Assembly: GCA_963802275.1 (NCBI GenBank)
Contig: CAWDIB010000004.1
Coordinates: 496,001 to 560,000, forward strand
Source: CAZMZW01 sp963802275
GTDB lineage: Bacteria > Chloroflexota > Anaerolineae > Anaerolineales > Anaerolineaceae
DNA length: 64,000 bases
Direction of reading: 5' to 3'
Shown: in pieces, positions 1 through 9,667 of the stretch
Position numbering within the stretch: position 1 is the first letter of the stretch
Layout of the letters: every line of letters starts with the position of its first letter
The notes under the pieces: model-generated
What the model was told of the DNA's origin: nothing
Database searches by the model: none
The model's input: the letters and a program-made list of their open reading frames with translations, nothing else
Translations under genes and position numbers: made by a program

Positions 1-2
1 TT

Positions 3-305
3 GAAAAAGCCGACCTTGCCAGGCAAAAAAAAGACTGGATGACCATTCTTAGACTAGCCGAGGAAGCGAAAGGAAAAAACCTTTGGCCAAGAAATCCCTC
101 AGATTGGCTGCCTTTTATTGAAGCGTATATCCGTTCAGCTGATTTTACCAATGCAAAATCACTCATCGATGATTCCCTAAGGGAAGAAAAATATTATCCT
201 GGAATCTGTTATTCCTTGATTCGTATTTCAAAAGATTCAGAATTGAGCGGGCAGATTAAAGAACAAATCCAGCAATTAGAAGCAGACTATAATTGCCAGC
301 ATTAA
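3..305 (+). CDS. 3' end of an unrecognised protein (5' truncated by window edge)
   Basis: The reading frame is open from base 3, so the gene starts upstream of the window; the first ATG at 39 is probably internal. About 100 C-terminal residues are visible. They are charged and helical, with Trp/Pro in the middle (KGKNLWPRNPSDW) and a Lys/Glu/Gln-rich tail, resembling the helical or TPR-like tails of large membrane glycan proteins, but I do not recognise a family. It ends 12 bp before a GT2 glycosyltransferase on the same strand, so it probably belongs to the same surface-polysaccharide operon. Function is not assigned. Confidence 0.6.
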   Translation, partial: EKADLARQKKDWMTILRLAEEAKGKNLWPRNPSDWLPFIEAYIRSADFTNAKSLIDDSLREEKYYPGICYSLIRISKDSELSGQIKEQIQQLEADYNCQH

Positions 306-317
306 TGGACAACCGTA

Positions 318-1265
318 ATGAATAAGAACTGTTCAATTATCGTTCCGGTCTATAACAGTGAAAAAACCCTGAGTCAATTGGTCGAGCGAGTTGAAAAAGC
401 GCTTGGACCAATAACCGAGAAATTTGAATTAATTCTGGTTAATGATTGCAGTCAGGATGGAAGCTGGGATGTCATCTCCGACCTGGCCAGGAAAAAACCA
501 TGGATTGTGGCAATCAATCTCAGAAGGAATTTTGGACAGCATAACGCCCTTTTATGTGGCATCCGTATCGCAAAATACGCCTACGCAATCACGATTGATG
601 ATGATTTACAGCACCCTCCGGAAGAAATCCATAAATTATTGGCTGAAATGGATCATGGGTTGGATGTCGTGTATGGCATTCCCAAAAAGATGCCCCACTC
701 CAGCTGGCGGAATTTTTTCTCCAAATACACCAAACTTTTTCTCGCGCGCGCAATTGGTATCTCCCGCGTAAGAGATATCAGTGCCTTCCGCGCCTTTAAA
801 ACTTCCCTGCGGGATTCATTTACGAATTTCAACAGCCCGGATGTATTTATCGACGCGCTGCTCTCCTGGGGAACATCCCGCTTTGGAACTGTGATGGTGA
901 ATGAAATGCCTAGAGCAGCAGGCAAATCAAATTACAACTTGTGGAAGCTTATTAAAATGAGCCTGTTGATCCTGACAGGTTTCAGCACGGCACCGTTGCG
1001 CTTCGCAAGTTTGATCGGATTTGCATTTACCCTTCTGGGTGGCGTCATTCTTCTCTATGTGCTAATACGGTATGCTGCTGAAGGTAGCATTCCGGGTTTT
1101 CCATTTTTGGCTTCCGCCGTCACCATTTTCAGCGGGACACAGCTTTTCGCATTGGGTATTTTTGGAGAATATCTCGGTCATGTTTTCGAACGAAGTTCCT
1201 CACGGCCTCCCTATATAATCGATGAAATTCAAAAAAAGGAACCAAAAAGAAAAAATGCAAATTAA
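318..1265 (+). CDS. Family 2 glycosyltransferase, polyprenyl-phosphate sugar transferase type (GtrB/ArnC/DPM1-like)
   Basis: 315 aa. The N-terminal GT-A fold shows SIIVPVYNSE, then LVNDCSQDGS and the metal-binding TIDDDLQHPPEE around residues 90-102. Two hydrophobic C-terminal segments (about 232-255 and 265-288) match the membrane anchor of GtrB/ArnC/dolichol-phosphate mannose synthase relatives, which move a nucleotide-activated sugar onto undecaprenyl phosphate at the cytoplasmic face. The ATG at 318 has only a poor ribosome site. The stop overlaps the likely start of the next gene (aminotransferase) by 11 bp, so the two are probably translationally coupled and act on the same glycan. Exact sugar donor unknown. 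Confidence 0.9.
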   Translation: MNKNCSIIVPVYNSEKTLSQLVERVEKALGPITEKFELILVNDCSQDGSWDVISDLARKKPWIVAINLRRNFGQHNALLCGIRIAKYAYAITIDDDLQHPPEEIHKLLAEMDHGLDVVYGIPKKMPHSSWRNFFSKYTKLFLARAIGISRVRDISAFRAFKTSLRDSFTNFNSPDVFIDALLSWGTSRFGTVMVNEMPRAAGKSNYNLWKLIKMSLLILTGFSTAPLRFASLIGFAFTLLGGVILLYVLIRYAAEGSIPGFPFLASAVTIFSGTQLFALGIFGEYLGHVFERSSSRPPYIIDEIQKKEPKRKNAN

Positions 1266-2385
1266 TTTTAATAAACCGTATATTGCCAAAAATCAATTTA
1301 CTTATATGCAGGATGCCATTCAAAGCCGGCATATTTCCGGTGATGGCAGTTACACCAAAAAATGCCATGCTTTTTTGGAAAAAGAACTGGGAGTCCCAAA
1401 ATGCCTGCTTACCACCAACTGCACCCATGCCCTGGATATGAGCGCCCTGCTGCTTCATCTTGAACCAGGTGATGAAGTCATCGTATCCGATTTTACTTTT
1501 GTATCTACCGTGAATGCATTTGTTCTGCGGGGTGCAAAACCAATCTTTTGCGACATCCGCCCAGATACCTTAAATATGGATGAAAAGCTGTTGGAAAAGC
1601 TGCTTACACCGCGTACCAAGGCCATTTACCTCGTCCATTATGCCGGTGTCGGTAGTGAGATGGATGCCATCATGAAATTCGCCAACCAGCACCAAATCCC
1701 GTTGGTTGAAGACAATGCACATGGGTTGTTTGCCAAATTTCGCGGTAGATTTTTGGGCACCTTTGGCTGCATGGCCACCCAAAGCTTCCATGAGACCAAG
1801 AATTTTTCATGCGGTGAGGGCGGAGCGCTAGTGCTCAACGATTCCAGATATTTTGAAGAAGCGGAGATCATTCGTGAAAAAGGAACCAACCGTAGTCGTT
1901 TCTTCAGGGGACTGGTGGACAAATACACCTGGGTAAATGTCGGCTCCAGTTATTTGCCTTCGGAAATCCTCGCCGCAGTTTTATATTCGCATTTTGAAGA
2001 GAAGGAATTCATCCAGGGCAAACGCCATAAGATCTGGGAGACTTATTCGAAAGAACTTGAGCCCTGGGCTGCAAAAAATAATGTCGGCCTGGCAACCATA
2101 CCCGATTATTGCGAGCAAGCCTACCATATGTTCTACATGCTGCTGCCAGATTTGGACACTCGGCAAAAATTGATTGCTCATCTCAAGAACCTAGGGATCA
2201 TGGCTGTTTTTCACTATCTGCCATTGCATTTATCGGACATGGGAAAAAAGTTTGGCGGCAAGGAGGGTGACTGCCCTGTTACTGAAAAAGTAAACGATCA
2301 ATTACTGCGCCTGCCTTTTTATAATGAATTAACCGAGCAGGAACAGGAATATGTCATTGAAGGAATAAAGAAATTCTCGTTTTAA
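1255..2385 (+). CDS. wecE: WecE/RffA-type dTDP-4-amino-4,6-dideoxygalactose transaminase
   Basis: PLP-dependent sugar aminotransferase of the DegT/DnrJ/EryC1 family, about 376 aa from the ATG at 1255. That start is chosen because the protein then opens MQINFNKPYIAKNQF like family members; an in-frame ATG at 1222 would add 11 Lys-rich residues and a longer overlap. TTNCTHALDM (PLP phosphate region), VEDNAHGLFAKF (Asp near the pyridine N) and the Schiff-base lysine segment FHETKNFSCGEGG are visible; FHETKN with CGEGG is typical of the WecE/RffA subgroup. It makes 4-amino-4,6-dideoxy sugars for surface polysaccharide and overlaps the preceding glycosyltransferase by 11 bp. Confidence 0.88.
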   Translation: MQINFNKPYIAKNQFTYMQDAIQSRHISGDGSYTKKCHAFLEKELGVPKCLLTTNCTHALDMSALLLHLEPGDEVIVSDFTFVSTVNAFVLRGAKPIFCDIRPDTLNMDEKLLEKLLTPRTKAIYLVHYAGVGSEMDAIMKFANQHQIPLVEDNAHGLFAKFRGRFLGTFGCMATQSFHETKNFSCGEGGALVLNDSRYFEEAEIIREKGTNRSRFFRGLVDKYTWVNVGSSYLPSEILAAVLYSHFEEKEFIQGKRHKIWETYSKELEPWAAKNNVGLATIPDYCEQAYHMFYMLLPDLDTRQKLIAHLKNLGIMAVFHYLPLHLSDMGKKFGGKEGDCPVTEKVNDQLLRLPFYNELTEQEQEYVIEGIKKFSF

Positions 2386-2391
2386 GGATTC

Positions 2392-2823
2392 ATGGAAAAA
2401 CAATCACCTGGAAAAAGAAACCTCAGCAGGGTAAAGAAATCCGCTTTTTGGCCGGTATTTTTCCCTTTAATCCTCGCCACCCTCATGGTAGTGATATTGG
2501 CACTCACAATTTTTCTTATTGGTGGAAAAAATCCAGTCATATTTGAAAATTGGGCGAATATCAGCGTAATACTTATCTCCCTATTTCTTTTACTACCTGG
2601 CTTAATTTTTCTTGCCGCCATCATTGCAATGAACTTTTTGTTGGGAAATGTAATGCCTATAGTTGGGCAGAGATTGATGAAAATTCAAATACTTGCTATC
2701 AACCTCAACAACCTTTTAATGGCTTCTGCCAGAATAATTGTTTACCCATTCTCAATCGCAAAAGCACTTACCCGGCATGAGAAAATTGAATATCCATTAG
2801 AGAAGGAATCAGTCAATGAATGA
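2392..2823 (+). CDS. Small membrane protein of unknown function
   Basis: 143 aa. A basic N-terminus is followed by two strongly hydrophobic segments (about residues 20-44 and 55-85) and an amphipathic C-terminal part. No family recognised. An AAGGA ribosome site sits just before the ATG. It is 6 bp downstream of the aminotransferase and overlaps the next small membrane gene by 8 bp, so it is part of the same operon. Confidence 0.7.
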   Translation: MEKQSPGKRNLSRVKKSAFWPVFFPLILATLMVVILALTIFLIGGKNPVIFENWANISVILISLFLLLPGLIFLAAIIAMNFLLGNVMPIVGQRLMKIQILAINLNNLLMASARIIVYPFSIAKALTRHEKIEYPLEKESVNE

Positions 2824-3010
2824 AAGAAAAGGCAGCCGAATCGGAATGATCATCAGCGGAGGCATTATCGGGGCTGTGGTGGGTGTCATTGCCGCGATTT
2901 TGCTCATCAAATCATCAGAAGAGGAACCCCGCTTTGATTCCAAACAAGGGGTCCAATTAGGGCTGGGATTAATTTCCCTCCTGCGATCACTTGTAAAAGG
3001 CTCCCACTAA
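2816..3010 (+). CDS. Small single-helix membrane protein, unknown function
   Basis: 64 aa. After a short basic start comes one Gly/Ile/Val-rich transmembrane segment (GMIISGGIIGAVVGVIAAIL) resembling a glycine zipper, then an acidic KSSEEEPRFD stretch. Ribosome site AGAAGGA upstream. It overlaps the preceding gene by 8 bp. Not assigned to a family; a partner for the preceding membrane protein is possible from context only. Confidence 0.65.
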   Translation: MNERKGSRIGMIISGGIIGAVVGVIAAILLIKSSEEEPRFDSKQGVQLGLGLISLLRSLVKGSH

Positions 3011-3031
3011 TAAGCCAATATATCCGATTGA

Positions 3032-4048
3032 ATGAACGATCCAAGTGACCTCAAAGCCATTATCGGTGGCGTCATTCATCGCGAAAGCATTATTAATTCC
3101 AGAAATCAGGTATTGATCGACCAGCCGGGCGGGAGTCTTTCCTATGCAGCTGCCGCATTCCGGCTTTGGTCTGAAAAACCCGGATTGATTGGCAGGGTCA
3201 GCCAGGACCTGCCCGAAGAATTCCTTGCAAATTATGCCCGAAGAGGAATGATAACTGATGGAATCACCCGCAATCTCTCACCTCATGAAATGCGCGCTTT
3301 CTATAAAGTCATTGATGAGGATCATTACGATACAGACAACCCCATCAAGCATTTTGCCTCGCTTGAAAAGCCTTTGCCGAATTTTCTGCTTGGCTACAGC
3401 GGCCTACCTTTTCTAAAAGAGAATAAGACCGCAACTTCGCCGATTACCTTACAGCCTGAGCATCTCCCCACTCAGTTCTTTCAATGTTCAACCGCATTGC
3501 TTTGCTCCATTGATTTCCTTAGTTTATCAATGCTGCCGCCTTTTCTGCGGATGAACGGAATAAAAAACCTGATCATAAAACCATCCACAGGGACAATGGT
3601 GACTAAATATTGGAATGACGTTCCTGTTCTCGTCAGAGGCAATACAGGTTTAATTTGTACAAAAAAGGAAGCAGAAAGCCTATTCCTTGGAAAAAGTGAG
3701 AATCTTGTTGAAATGATCGAAAGGCTGGCAAGTTTTGGTCTGGAATTTGTGGTCATTACCTGCGGGAAAAACGGCCAATTTCTCTTTGTGCGGTCTGATC
3801 GAAGACTTTTTCAAATCCCAGCCTACCCGATTCAAGCAGTCGATTGTATCCATGCCGTTGATGCTTTTGCAGGGGGATTTTTGGCCGGATTTTTGAAATA
3901 TTATGATCCACTCATGGCCACCCTCTATGGAAATATTGCTGCATCCATCAAATTGGAAGGAAGCGGTGCTTTTTACCTCTTGGATGCTTTACCGGAATTA
4001 GTCCAATCGAGATTAGAGGTCTTGCAAGGTATGGTTATTAAAATATAA
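3032..4048 (+). CDS. PfkB-family (ribokinase-like) sugar or nucleoside kinase, divergent
   Basis: 338 aa. The fold is suggested by the N-terminal IIGGVIHRESII, GGSLSYAAAAFRLW and IGRVSQDLP (substrate lid region) and by the C-terminal AVDAFAGGFLAGFLKYYDP, which corresponds to the DTxGAGDxF catalytic and anion-hole motif. The usual GAGD is altered: the Asp of VDAF is kept as candidate catalytic base, but the preceding Gly-Ala-Gly is replaced by I-H-A. Activity or substrate may therefore differ from classical PfkB enzymes. The ATG has no clear ribosome site. It runs convergently into the transglutaminase gene, 7 bp away. Substrate unknown. Confidence 0.75.
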   Translation: MNDPSDLKAIIGGVIHRESIINSRNQVLIDQPGGSLSYAAAAFRLWSEKPGLIGRVSQDLPEEFLANYARRGMITDGITRNLSPHEMRAFYKVIDEDHYDTDNPIKHFASLEKPLPNFLLGYSGLPFLKENKTATSPITLQPEHLPTQFFQCSTALLCSIDFLSLSMLPPFLRMNGIKNLIIKPSTGTMVTKYWNDVPVLVRGNTGLICTKKEAESLFLGKSENLVEMIERLASFGLEFVVITCGKNGQFLFVRSDRRLFQIPAYPIQAVDCIHAVDAFAGGFLAGFLKYYDPLMATLYGNIAASIKLEGSGAFYLLDALPELVQSRLEVLQGMVIKI

Positions 4049-4055
4049 GCACCGC

Positions 4056-6398
4056 TCAAGGATTCCTTGATAATATCTTATTGAAAGAACCGCGTACCTT
4101 TTGAATTCTGTCCTTGAGAAAGCACAACCAAATGCCCCGAATTGCCGCCCGGACAATATTGATATCCGCATTTCTTCCCGCGTATTTCTCCATTTCGAAT
4201 TGATTCAACAGCTTCGCTGCATCTTCACGACAGGTTGGAACCAACTTTATTAACCGGCTTACCTTCTGCCGGGCGGTATCTGCCTGGTGATGCACCTCAC
4301 CCATGAATGACAGGAGTAGATTGATCTGCAGGAAAGATTTCTCTGTTTTCGTTTTTTGAATAAAGCCATCCCAGAACAATAAATATTTTGGAGTCGTTAC
4401 ACCGATATTTTCCAGAAAACGTCCGATCCGAAAAGGTAATGATTGAGTACGAAATATTTTTTCCCTGAATGCCCACAATAGGATAATAAAAAAGATTAAA
4501 ACGAATAAAGATATCGAGCCAAGCAGACTTCCCAGTCTTTTCAATTTAGCACCAGCAAGCTCACTGCCGACGACCAAATCCGCACCTTCCTCCCGGCGGT
4601 CTGGCCTTGAAAGATCCCCAGCAAACGGTCCGTAGGATGAAGAACCTTCTCCTGCATCCAGATCAAGCTCATTTGGTTTTTCCAAAATCACAGAGTAATC
4701 AATGAATGGTTGAGATGGGGTTGGTTCAAAAATCACCCAGCCAATTTCATTAAAATATATTTCAGGCCAGGCATGGTTATCCATATCCCGGACTTCGTAA
4801 AGGGAACCATCTTCCCTTCTTAACCCTTGAGAATACCCCACAGCCAAACGGGCTGGTATTCCAATCGACCGCAATAAAATCACTTCTGCGCTGGCGAAAT
4901 AAGTACAAAATCCTTGTTTTTCATTGAATAAAAACCATTCTACCAAATCCCCTTTTTCCAATGGAGAACCGGATAATGAATCCGAATAAGAAAAGTTACT
5001 GCGCAAAAAAGAGGTAATGGCTTCCACTTTTTCGAATTGACTACTTTTACCCTTCGTGATTTCAACCGCAAGGGCTCTAATCCTCGAAAGGTCAGTGGAA
5101 GGCAATTGAAGATAAATTTCTCTGAAATCCTTTGGATAGTCATCATTCGCCGAGACGAGGTCAGTTAATGAATAGGATGACGGGGTGGATTTGAGGATAT
5201 AAGATGCGCCTCTCCTTAAAGGTTGAACCGAAAGAATAGAAATGATTTCATCCCTGGCAAAACCCTTCACTTCAAGGAGAATTACATCACGATCAATAGA
5301 TAGCGGATCATTAGAATGATAGATTTGGTAGCTGTTGAAATGAGGAAAGAATTCAAACTGCACAGTTCCGGTTGAGTCCAGGCTGTCAGTGATTATTCTT
5401 GTGTCTGAGGTTAAGATCTCTTCATAAAAATCAGCATTTTTCCAAATTCCATCCTGATAATACTCATAGGAACGGCTTTTCCAGTAATTCGGTATTTTTC
5501 CCTTGCTTTGCAAATCGGTTTTTACAGAAAAAACCAGTTCCATCTTATTCGACCTGGTTGTCGACAGGGAAAGAGAACTGCCTAATCCCGCAATTTCGAT
5601 TTCAGAGTTCTGCTGCAAAGGTGCAAAGAAATTGGAACCCGTCTGCCATACATCAGTAAATTTTTCACGGAACTCCTGGTTCTCCCTCGAACCAGGCGTA
5701 GCCAAGCTGATCAGGAAAGGTGAACTCCAGGCAATCAGAATGAAGGAAAAAGAGGCAATCAGGACAATCGTTAATATCGTTGAAAAAGTATTTTGATCTT
5801 CTGTGGAATGTATTGCCAGCCAGTTGAAATGAGCTGACAAATACTGAAGGCGGACAATAAATAGAAGCAGGAAAAAGCAAAAAGAAGCCATTAAAAAATA
5901 GCTACGCTTTTCAGAAGGGAGAAATAACTGAATGACGATGATGGACGTGCCAATCAATAAAATAAAAAACCAGGGTTTTCCAAATCTCGTCAGTGTGAAT
6001 CCCGAGCCAAATCCAAGAGTCCAAAACAAGAGTGACATGGCAATGAGGAATAAAATGCCGTCCTGCAAGGGTTTGTTATCCAGAATTTGGTTAACGGACT
6101 GAAAAATTCGATCCAGAAAGATGACACCTTTATCAAGCCACTCCTGATTACCGGGTATCTGGAAAATCAACTGCCAGCTGATCATCTCCACTGACAATAG
6201 CATGACCATCCAGATTGAGGTTTTGACTGAAAAATGACTGTGCCCGAAGAGCATTCCAAAAAATCCCCCCAGCAGAATCAAAGCGGTGACACGGTTTAAT
6301 TCAGGCAACCAGGCAGTTGCTTCCAGGCAATAACCAGCAAGCAATAATAAAACCAACATCAAGCCAATCGAGAGGGGATCAAGCCAATGACGAACCAT
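4056..6398 (-). CDS. TgpA-like membrane transglutaminase (DUF3488/transglutaminase/DUF4129 architecture)
   Basis: About 780 aa. The N-terminal third has six or seven transmembrane helices. A transglutaminase-like papain-fold core follows, with catalytic Cys in EKQGFCTYFASAEV, His in DMDNHAWPEIYF and Asp/Glu in WVIFEPTPSQP. A single helix and a cytoplasmic DUF4129-like tail close it. This is the layout of Pseudomonas TgpA and actinobacterial/Chloroflexi relatives; the natural substrate is unsettled in the family. I chose ATG 6398 because a TATAAT box (6426-6421, minus strand) lies between it and the in-frame ATG at 6440, which would otherwise be inside the promoter. Divergent from a PAP2 gene. 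It lacks the usual MoxR/DUF58 neighbours. Confidence 0.85.
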   Translation of the reverse strand: MVRHWLDPLSIGLMLVLLLLAGYCLEATAWLPELNRVTALILLGGFFGMLFGHSHFSVKTSIWMVMLLSVEMISWQLIFQIPGNQEWLDKGVIFLDRIFQSVNQILDNKPLQDGILFLIAMSLLFWTLGFGSGFTLTRFGKPWFFILLIGTSIIVIQLFLPSEKRSYFLMASFCFFLLLFIVRLQYLSAHFNWLAIHSTEDQNTFSTILTIVLIASFSFILIAWSSPFLISLATPGSRENQEFREKFTDVWQTGSNFFAPLQQNSEIEIAGLGSSLSLSTTRSNKMELVFSVKTDLQSKGKIPNYWKSRSYEYYQDGIWKNADFYEEILTSDTRIITDSLDSTGTVQFEFFPHFNSYQIYHSNDPLSIDRDVILLEVKGFARDEIISILSVQPLRRGASYILKSTPSSYSLTDLVSANDDYPKDFREIYLQLPSTDLSRIRALAVEITKGKSSQFEKVEAITSFLRSNFSYSDSLSGSPLEKGDLVEWFLFNEKQGFCTYFASAEVILLRSIGIPARLAVGYSQGLRREDGSLYEVRDMDNHAWPEIYFNEIGWVIFEPTPSQPFIDYSVILEKPNELDLDAGEGSSSYGPFAGDLSRPDRREEGADLVVGSELAGAKLKRLGSLLGSISLFVLIFFIILLWAFREKIFRTQSLPFRIGRFLENIGVTTPKYLLFWDGFIQKTKTEKSFLQINLLLSFMGEVHHQADTARQKVSRLIKLVPTCREDAAKLLNQFEMEKYAGRNADINIVRAAIRGIWLCFLKDRIQKVRGSFNKILSRNP

Positions 6399-6399
6399 T

Positions 6400-6428
6400 T
6401 TGGTCCATAACCGTGTGTATATTATACT
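6400..6428 (+). promoter_or_regulatory. Promoter for the PAP2 gene, overlapping the divergent transglutaminase promoter
   Basis: TTGGTC (6400-6405), 17 bp, then TATACT (6423-6428). An AGAGG ribosome site (6455-6459) and a TTG start at 6467 follow. The same AT-rich core read on the minus strand gives TATAAT (6426-6421), so the two promoters overlap and may compete. Confidence 0.55.
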
Positions 6429-6466
6429 TAAAACGAGCATGGAATTCTTTCGCCAGAGGTCATCCT

Positions 6467-7432
6467 TTGCATGAAATAGAAATCATTATTAACATATGGC
6501 TGCAAGGCTTGGGGGGATGGCTATCCATTCCCATGCAGGTCATTTCATTCCTGGGTACACAATATTTTCAAATCATGCTTTTTGCCTGGATTTATTGGTG
6601 TATTGATCAAAAGACAGCCATTCGCCTGGGAATGGCGTTGATTGCCGGCAACAGTTTTAATGTCGCCTTTAAATGGATTTTTCACACCCCCAGACCCTAT
6701 TGGATCAATACCGCTGTAAAACCGCTAAGCTCTGAAAGTTCATTCGGCATTCCCTCCGGTCACGCCATGATGAGCACCATCTTCTACGGCAGGATTGCAC
6801 TTTGGCTTAAAGAAAAGTGGCTGACAATTTTCATCGTGGCAATAATTTTTCTGATTGGGTTATCCCGACTTTATCTCGGCGTTCATTTCCTCTCCGATGT
6901 AGTTGCCGGGTTGGCTTTTGGAATTTCGTTTTTAGTTATTTTTACAATATTGGAACAACCAGTATCCAAATGGCTCAATCAAATTAATTTTTCATCAAGA
7001 ATTGCCGTGTTCTTTATTTCCTCATTGTTAGTCATCTTTTTTTTCAGTTTATTTAGATATTTTCTTTCCTCATGGCAAATTCCAGGGGACTGGCTTAAGA
7101 ATGTTGAAACAGCCGGCCTGGCTAATTCCATAGACCCAATCCGCATGAAAGACATCTTCACCCTGGCCGGATTGGGATTTGGAATGATGACCGGGTATGC
7201 CTGGATCAAGAAATATGATTTTTTTCAAAATCCTGGCAACCGAATGCAAAGTATGATCAGATTAGTATTTGGATTTTCCGGATTAGCCGTCTTACTGTTC
7301 TTTCCGGTAAAGATTTATGAGTCGTTAACGCCTGAAGCAATGAAATTAGGTATTATCTATTTCCACTATTTTTTAATCAGTTTCTGGATTACTGGAGCTG
7401 CACCAGTCATTTTCCAAAAATTCGGCTTTTAA
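6467..7432 (+). CDS. PAP2-family membrane phosphatase
   Basis: About 321 aa from TTG 6467, chosen because AGAGG sits 7 bp upstream and a promoter ends before it; a longer frame from 6317 runs back through the divergent gene. The three PAP2 signature blocks are present: KWIFHTPRPYW, PSGHAMMS and SRLYLGVHFLSD, giving the Arg/His/His catalytic set on a helical membrane core. Further C-terminal helices follow. Family members dephosphorylate lipid phosphates such as undecaprenyl diphosphate or phosphatidate at the outer face; which one is not clear. A YtxH-like gene follows after 9 bp. Confidence 0.88.
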   Translation: MHEIEIIINIWLQGLGGWLSIPMQVISFLGTQYFQIMLFAWIYWCIDQKTAIRLGMALIAGNSFNVAFKWIFHTPRPYWINTAVKPLSSESSFGIPSGHAMMSTIFYGRIALWLKEKWLTIFIVAIIFLIGLSRLYLGVHFLSDVVAGLAFGISFLVIFTILEQPVSKWLNQINFSSRIAVFFISSLLVIFFFSLFRYFLSSWQIPGDWLKNVETAGLANSIDPIRMKDIFTLAGLGFGMMTGYAWIKKYDFFQNPGNRMQSMIRLVFGFSGLAVLLFFPVKIYESLTPEAMKLGIIYFHYFLISFWITGAAPVIFQKFGF

Positions 7433-7441
7433 AACAAAAGG

Positions 7442-7660
7442 ATGAACAAAAAAATGAAAACCATCAAAGACTTTATTATTGGGAGCTTGTTTGGCTTTGT
7501 ATTCGGTGGCTTGCTCGGTTTGCTGCTAACCCCAAACAGCGGATCTGAAAACCGTCAAATTATCAGGCAGCAATTTTCCGAAACGGCGGGGAAAGTTCAG
7601 GAAGCAGTGAGGACGAAACAGGAAGAATTACAGAAGGAAATTGACCTATTGACCCAGTGA
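7442..7660 (+). CDS. YtxH-domain protein
   Basis: 72 aa. An N-terminal Gly-rich transmembrane segment (IGSLFGFVFGGLLGLLLTPNSG) is followed by a charged helical tail predicted to be amphipathic or coiled-coil (QETVRTKQEEL-type pattern, TKQEELQKEIDLL). The helix followed by L-T-P-x-S-G is the hallmark of the YtxH/gas-vesicle-like general stress family. It lies 9 bp after the PAP2 gene, probably cotranscribed. Molecular function is not established for the family. Confidence 0.8.
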   Translation: MNKKMKTIKDFIIGSLFGFVFGGLLGLLLTPNSGSENRQIIRQQFSETAGKVQEAVRTKQEELQKEIDLLTQ

Positions 7661-7665
7661 TGACC

Positions 7666-9655
7666 CTAAACAGGTGACAACCTGATTTCATAAAATGCAG
7701 GCGTTGTAATATATTTGGTGATCCCGCTGACAACCAGGTAATTTTTTACTTTTCCTGCTTCACTGCTAATATTAAATTGTAATTTCCCATTATTGTCGAA
7801 AAACAAGGGAGTAACTTTCAAGCTATCCCCTAATTGAACATGCGAAACCAGATATTTTTGCGGCAGCTGATTTTGCAATCTGACGAATCCGTCTGCCATC
7901 CAGCCACCGAGTCCGGATTCGAAATCTTCATAATAACCAATCTCTGGAATGGAGATGTCATCCAATACCATCCCTTCCCCATTAACTGCCAGGTCGGTCA
8001 GATAATCAAATTTGATGATCACTTTTTTCCCCGCGTACTCTGAGAGGTCCACCTTTTCCTGAATCCACCGATTTGATTTTCCGGAATATCCGCAGCCAAA
8101 ATTCGCACCAGTGGGATTTGTCCAGGGTACAGCCTGGTGTATTGATGATCCTCCAGTTTTCACCATCCACAGATGCCGTCAGGTAAAGGTAGTCGTAATC
8201 ATTTTCAATGTTAAACCATGTCCAATACTGCAGTGTGATTGGGGAGGAATGCCCGCGGAAATCGAATTCCCTTGAAAAAACCATCTCAGACTCGTCACCT
8301 TTATTTGACCAAGCATAATAATCCCCGGAATGGGGCGATTCCGGTAAAATGCGGACTGTCGGCTGACCCTGTAATTCCACATTGCAGTCATTGCTGCAAT
8401 TGATTTCAAAATATTGCGCGCCATACTGCTGAACTTCTTGTTTCCGCCAAGCAGAACTTTCATCAGCCAGTTTCTCAATTGAAAATGCGGGCGGTTGGTA
8501 GTTTTTGTATTTATACTTTTCTGGAATATCAGATTTATATGAATTAATGAGATTGGAAACAGTCCAATCCCTGAATAATTCATCTCCACTAATCTCCTCA
8601 TCAAAATTTCCGCTTAAATCAGGCAAACGTTCTAAAACCAACTCTACACTGTGGTAATCATTAGCTTTTTCAGCAGCCAAGGACTTGGTGGCTTCTTCAC
8701 CAAAGCGATCCAGGAAATATTTCATGAACATGAAAGCGGCACCATAATGGGGTGATGAATCACCCTGATCATCCCCTGGCCAAAAGGTCAATTGCAGGTT
8801 TGGGTTTGCGGCGAAAATATATTGAAAATTACTCGGTCCATATTCATTGATAAATACAGCCAATTCTGAAAATCCCTCACTGATCCAGCTTGCTTCATTT
8901 CGGTCGAGCGCATAATGAATCAGGTGTTGAAATTCATGCGCCATTTTATTGGCCACATCATCATGATCTGCAAGGTCGACATAATCCGCGGAGATATAAA
9001 ACATTTCTGACTGATTCGAATATTCATCAACAGCAACGGCGACAGTGTCTGCAGAAGAAAACAATCCAGCCGCTCTGCCCATACCCCTGGAATATAGAAT
9101 CGAAATGCGTTCATTCCCGTCAATACCAGGTATCGGTTCACTGCCAAAGAAAGCCCGATTGGTTGGATAAATCTTCTCGGAAAACAGATTAGAAACTATC
9201 GCCACGTCCTTCTCATTAAAAGACACACCCTGTTGCACCCAAAAATATGAGTGAGGAGAAATAAAAATCAGATCTGCCAATATTTTTTTATATACATTGG
9301 TCGTTGTGTTTAAAACCCAGAATTCTCGTTCATCCCCAACACGATAATTTCGAATTTGAAATGCCTGTGAGATTTTCCCAATATTTCTCTTAAACCTTTG
9401 GGTAACCGAGTAAATATCTCTCTCGTGGACCTCTGATGCTATTAATGTTTGCAGCGATTCCATTGCCCCGGCAGGGGAATCAGCATTCTTTAAAATACTT
9501 TCTTTAAAGTCTGGGCTGTGCGTTAAAGCTAATTGATTTTTTATTGCGGTTTCATTTGGATTAATTGCTTCTTTATCTTTTTGAAAGCCACAAGAAGAAA
9601 AAAGCATCCCAAAAACAAGGATGTGAATTAAAAAGACAAGTTTTTGCTTATTCAT
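7666..9655 (-). CDS. Secreted lipoprotein metallopeptidase with immune inhibitor A-like C-terminus (one frameshift)
   Basis: Two adjacent frames form one protein of about 660 aa. The N-terminus is a lipoprotein signal ending LFSSCGF. The zinc site MAHEFQHLIHYAL (HExxH-like: His-Glu-Phe-Gln-His) with a downstream SEGFSELA Glu places it with M6/gluzincin-like peptidases. A C-terminal beta-sandwich with ASVDGENW, CGYSGKSN and LDDISIPE resembles the immune inhibitor A / MAM-like module. The frames switch at an AAA run (TTT at 8117-8119 on the plus strand). Removing one base restores ...TLDNPTGANFGCGY..., exactly the family pattern, so this is either a sequence error or a recent mutation. Likely exported and membrane-anchored; substrate unknown. 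Confidence 0.8.
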
Positions 9656-9667
9656 GGCCAGGAGAAC

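Noticed and set aside
6317..6466. Longer N-terminus for the PAP2 protein
   Set aside because: Would be translated through the divergent promoters and the start of the transglutaminase gene; a TTG with AGAGG at 6467 fits better.
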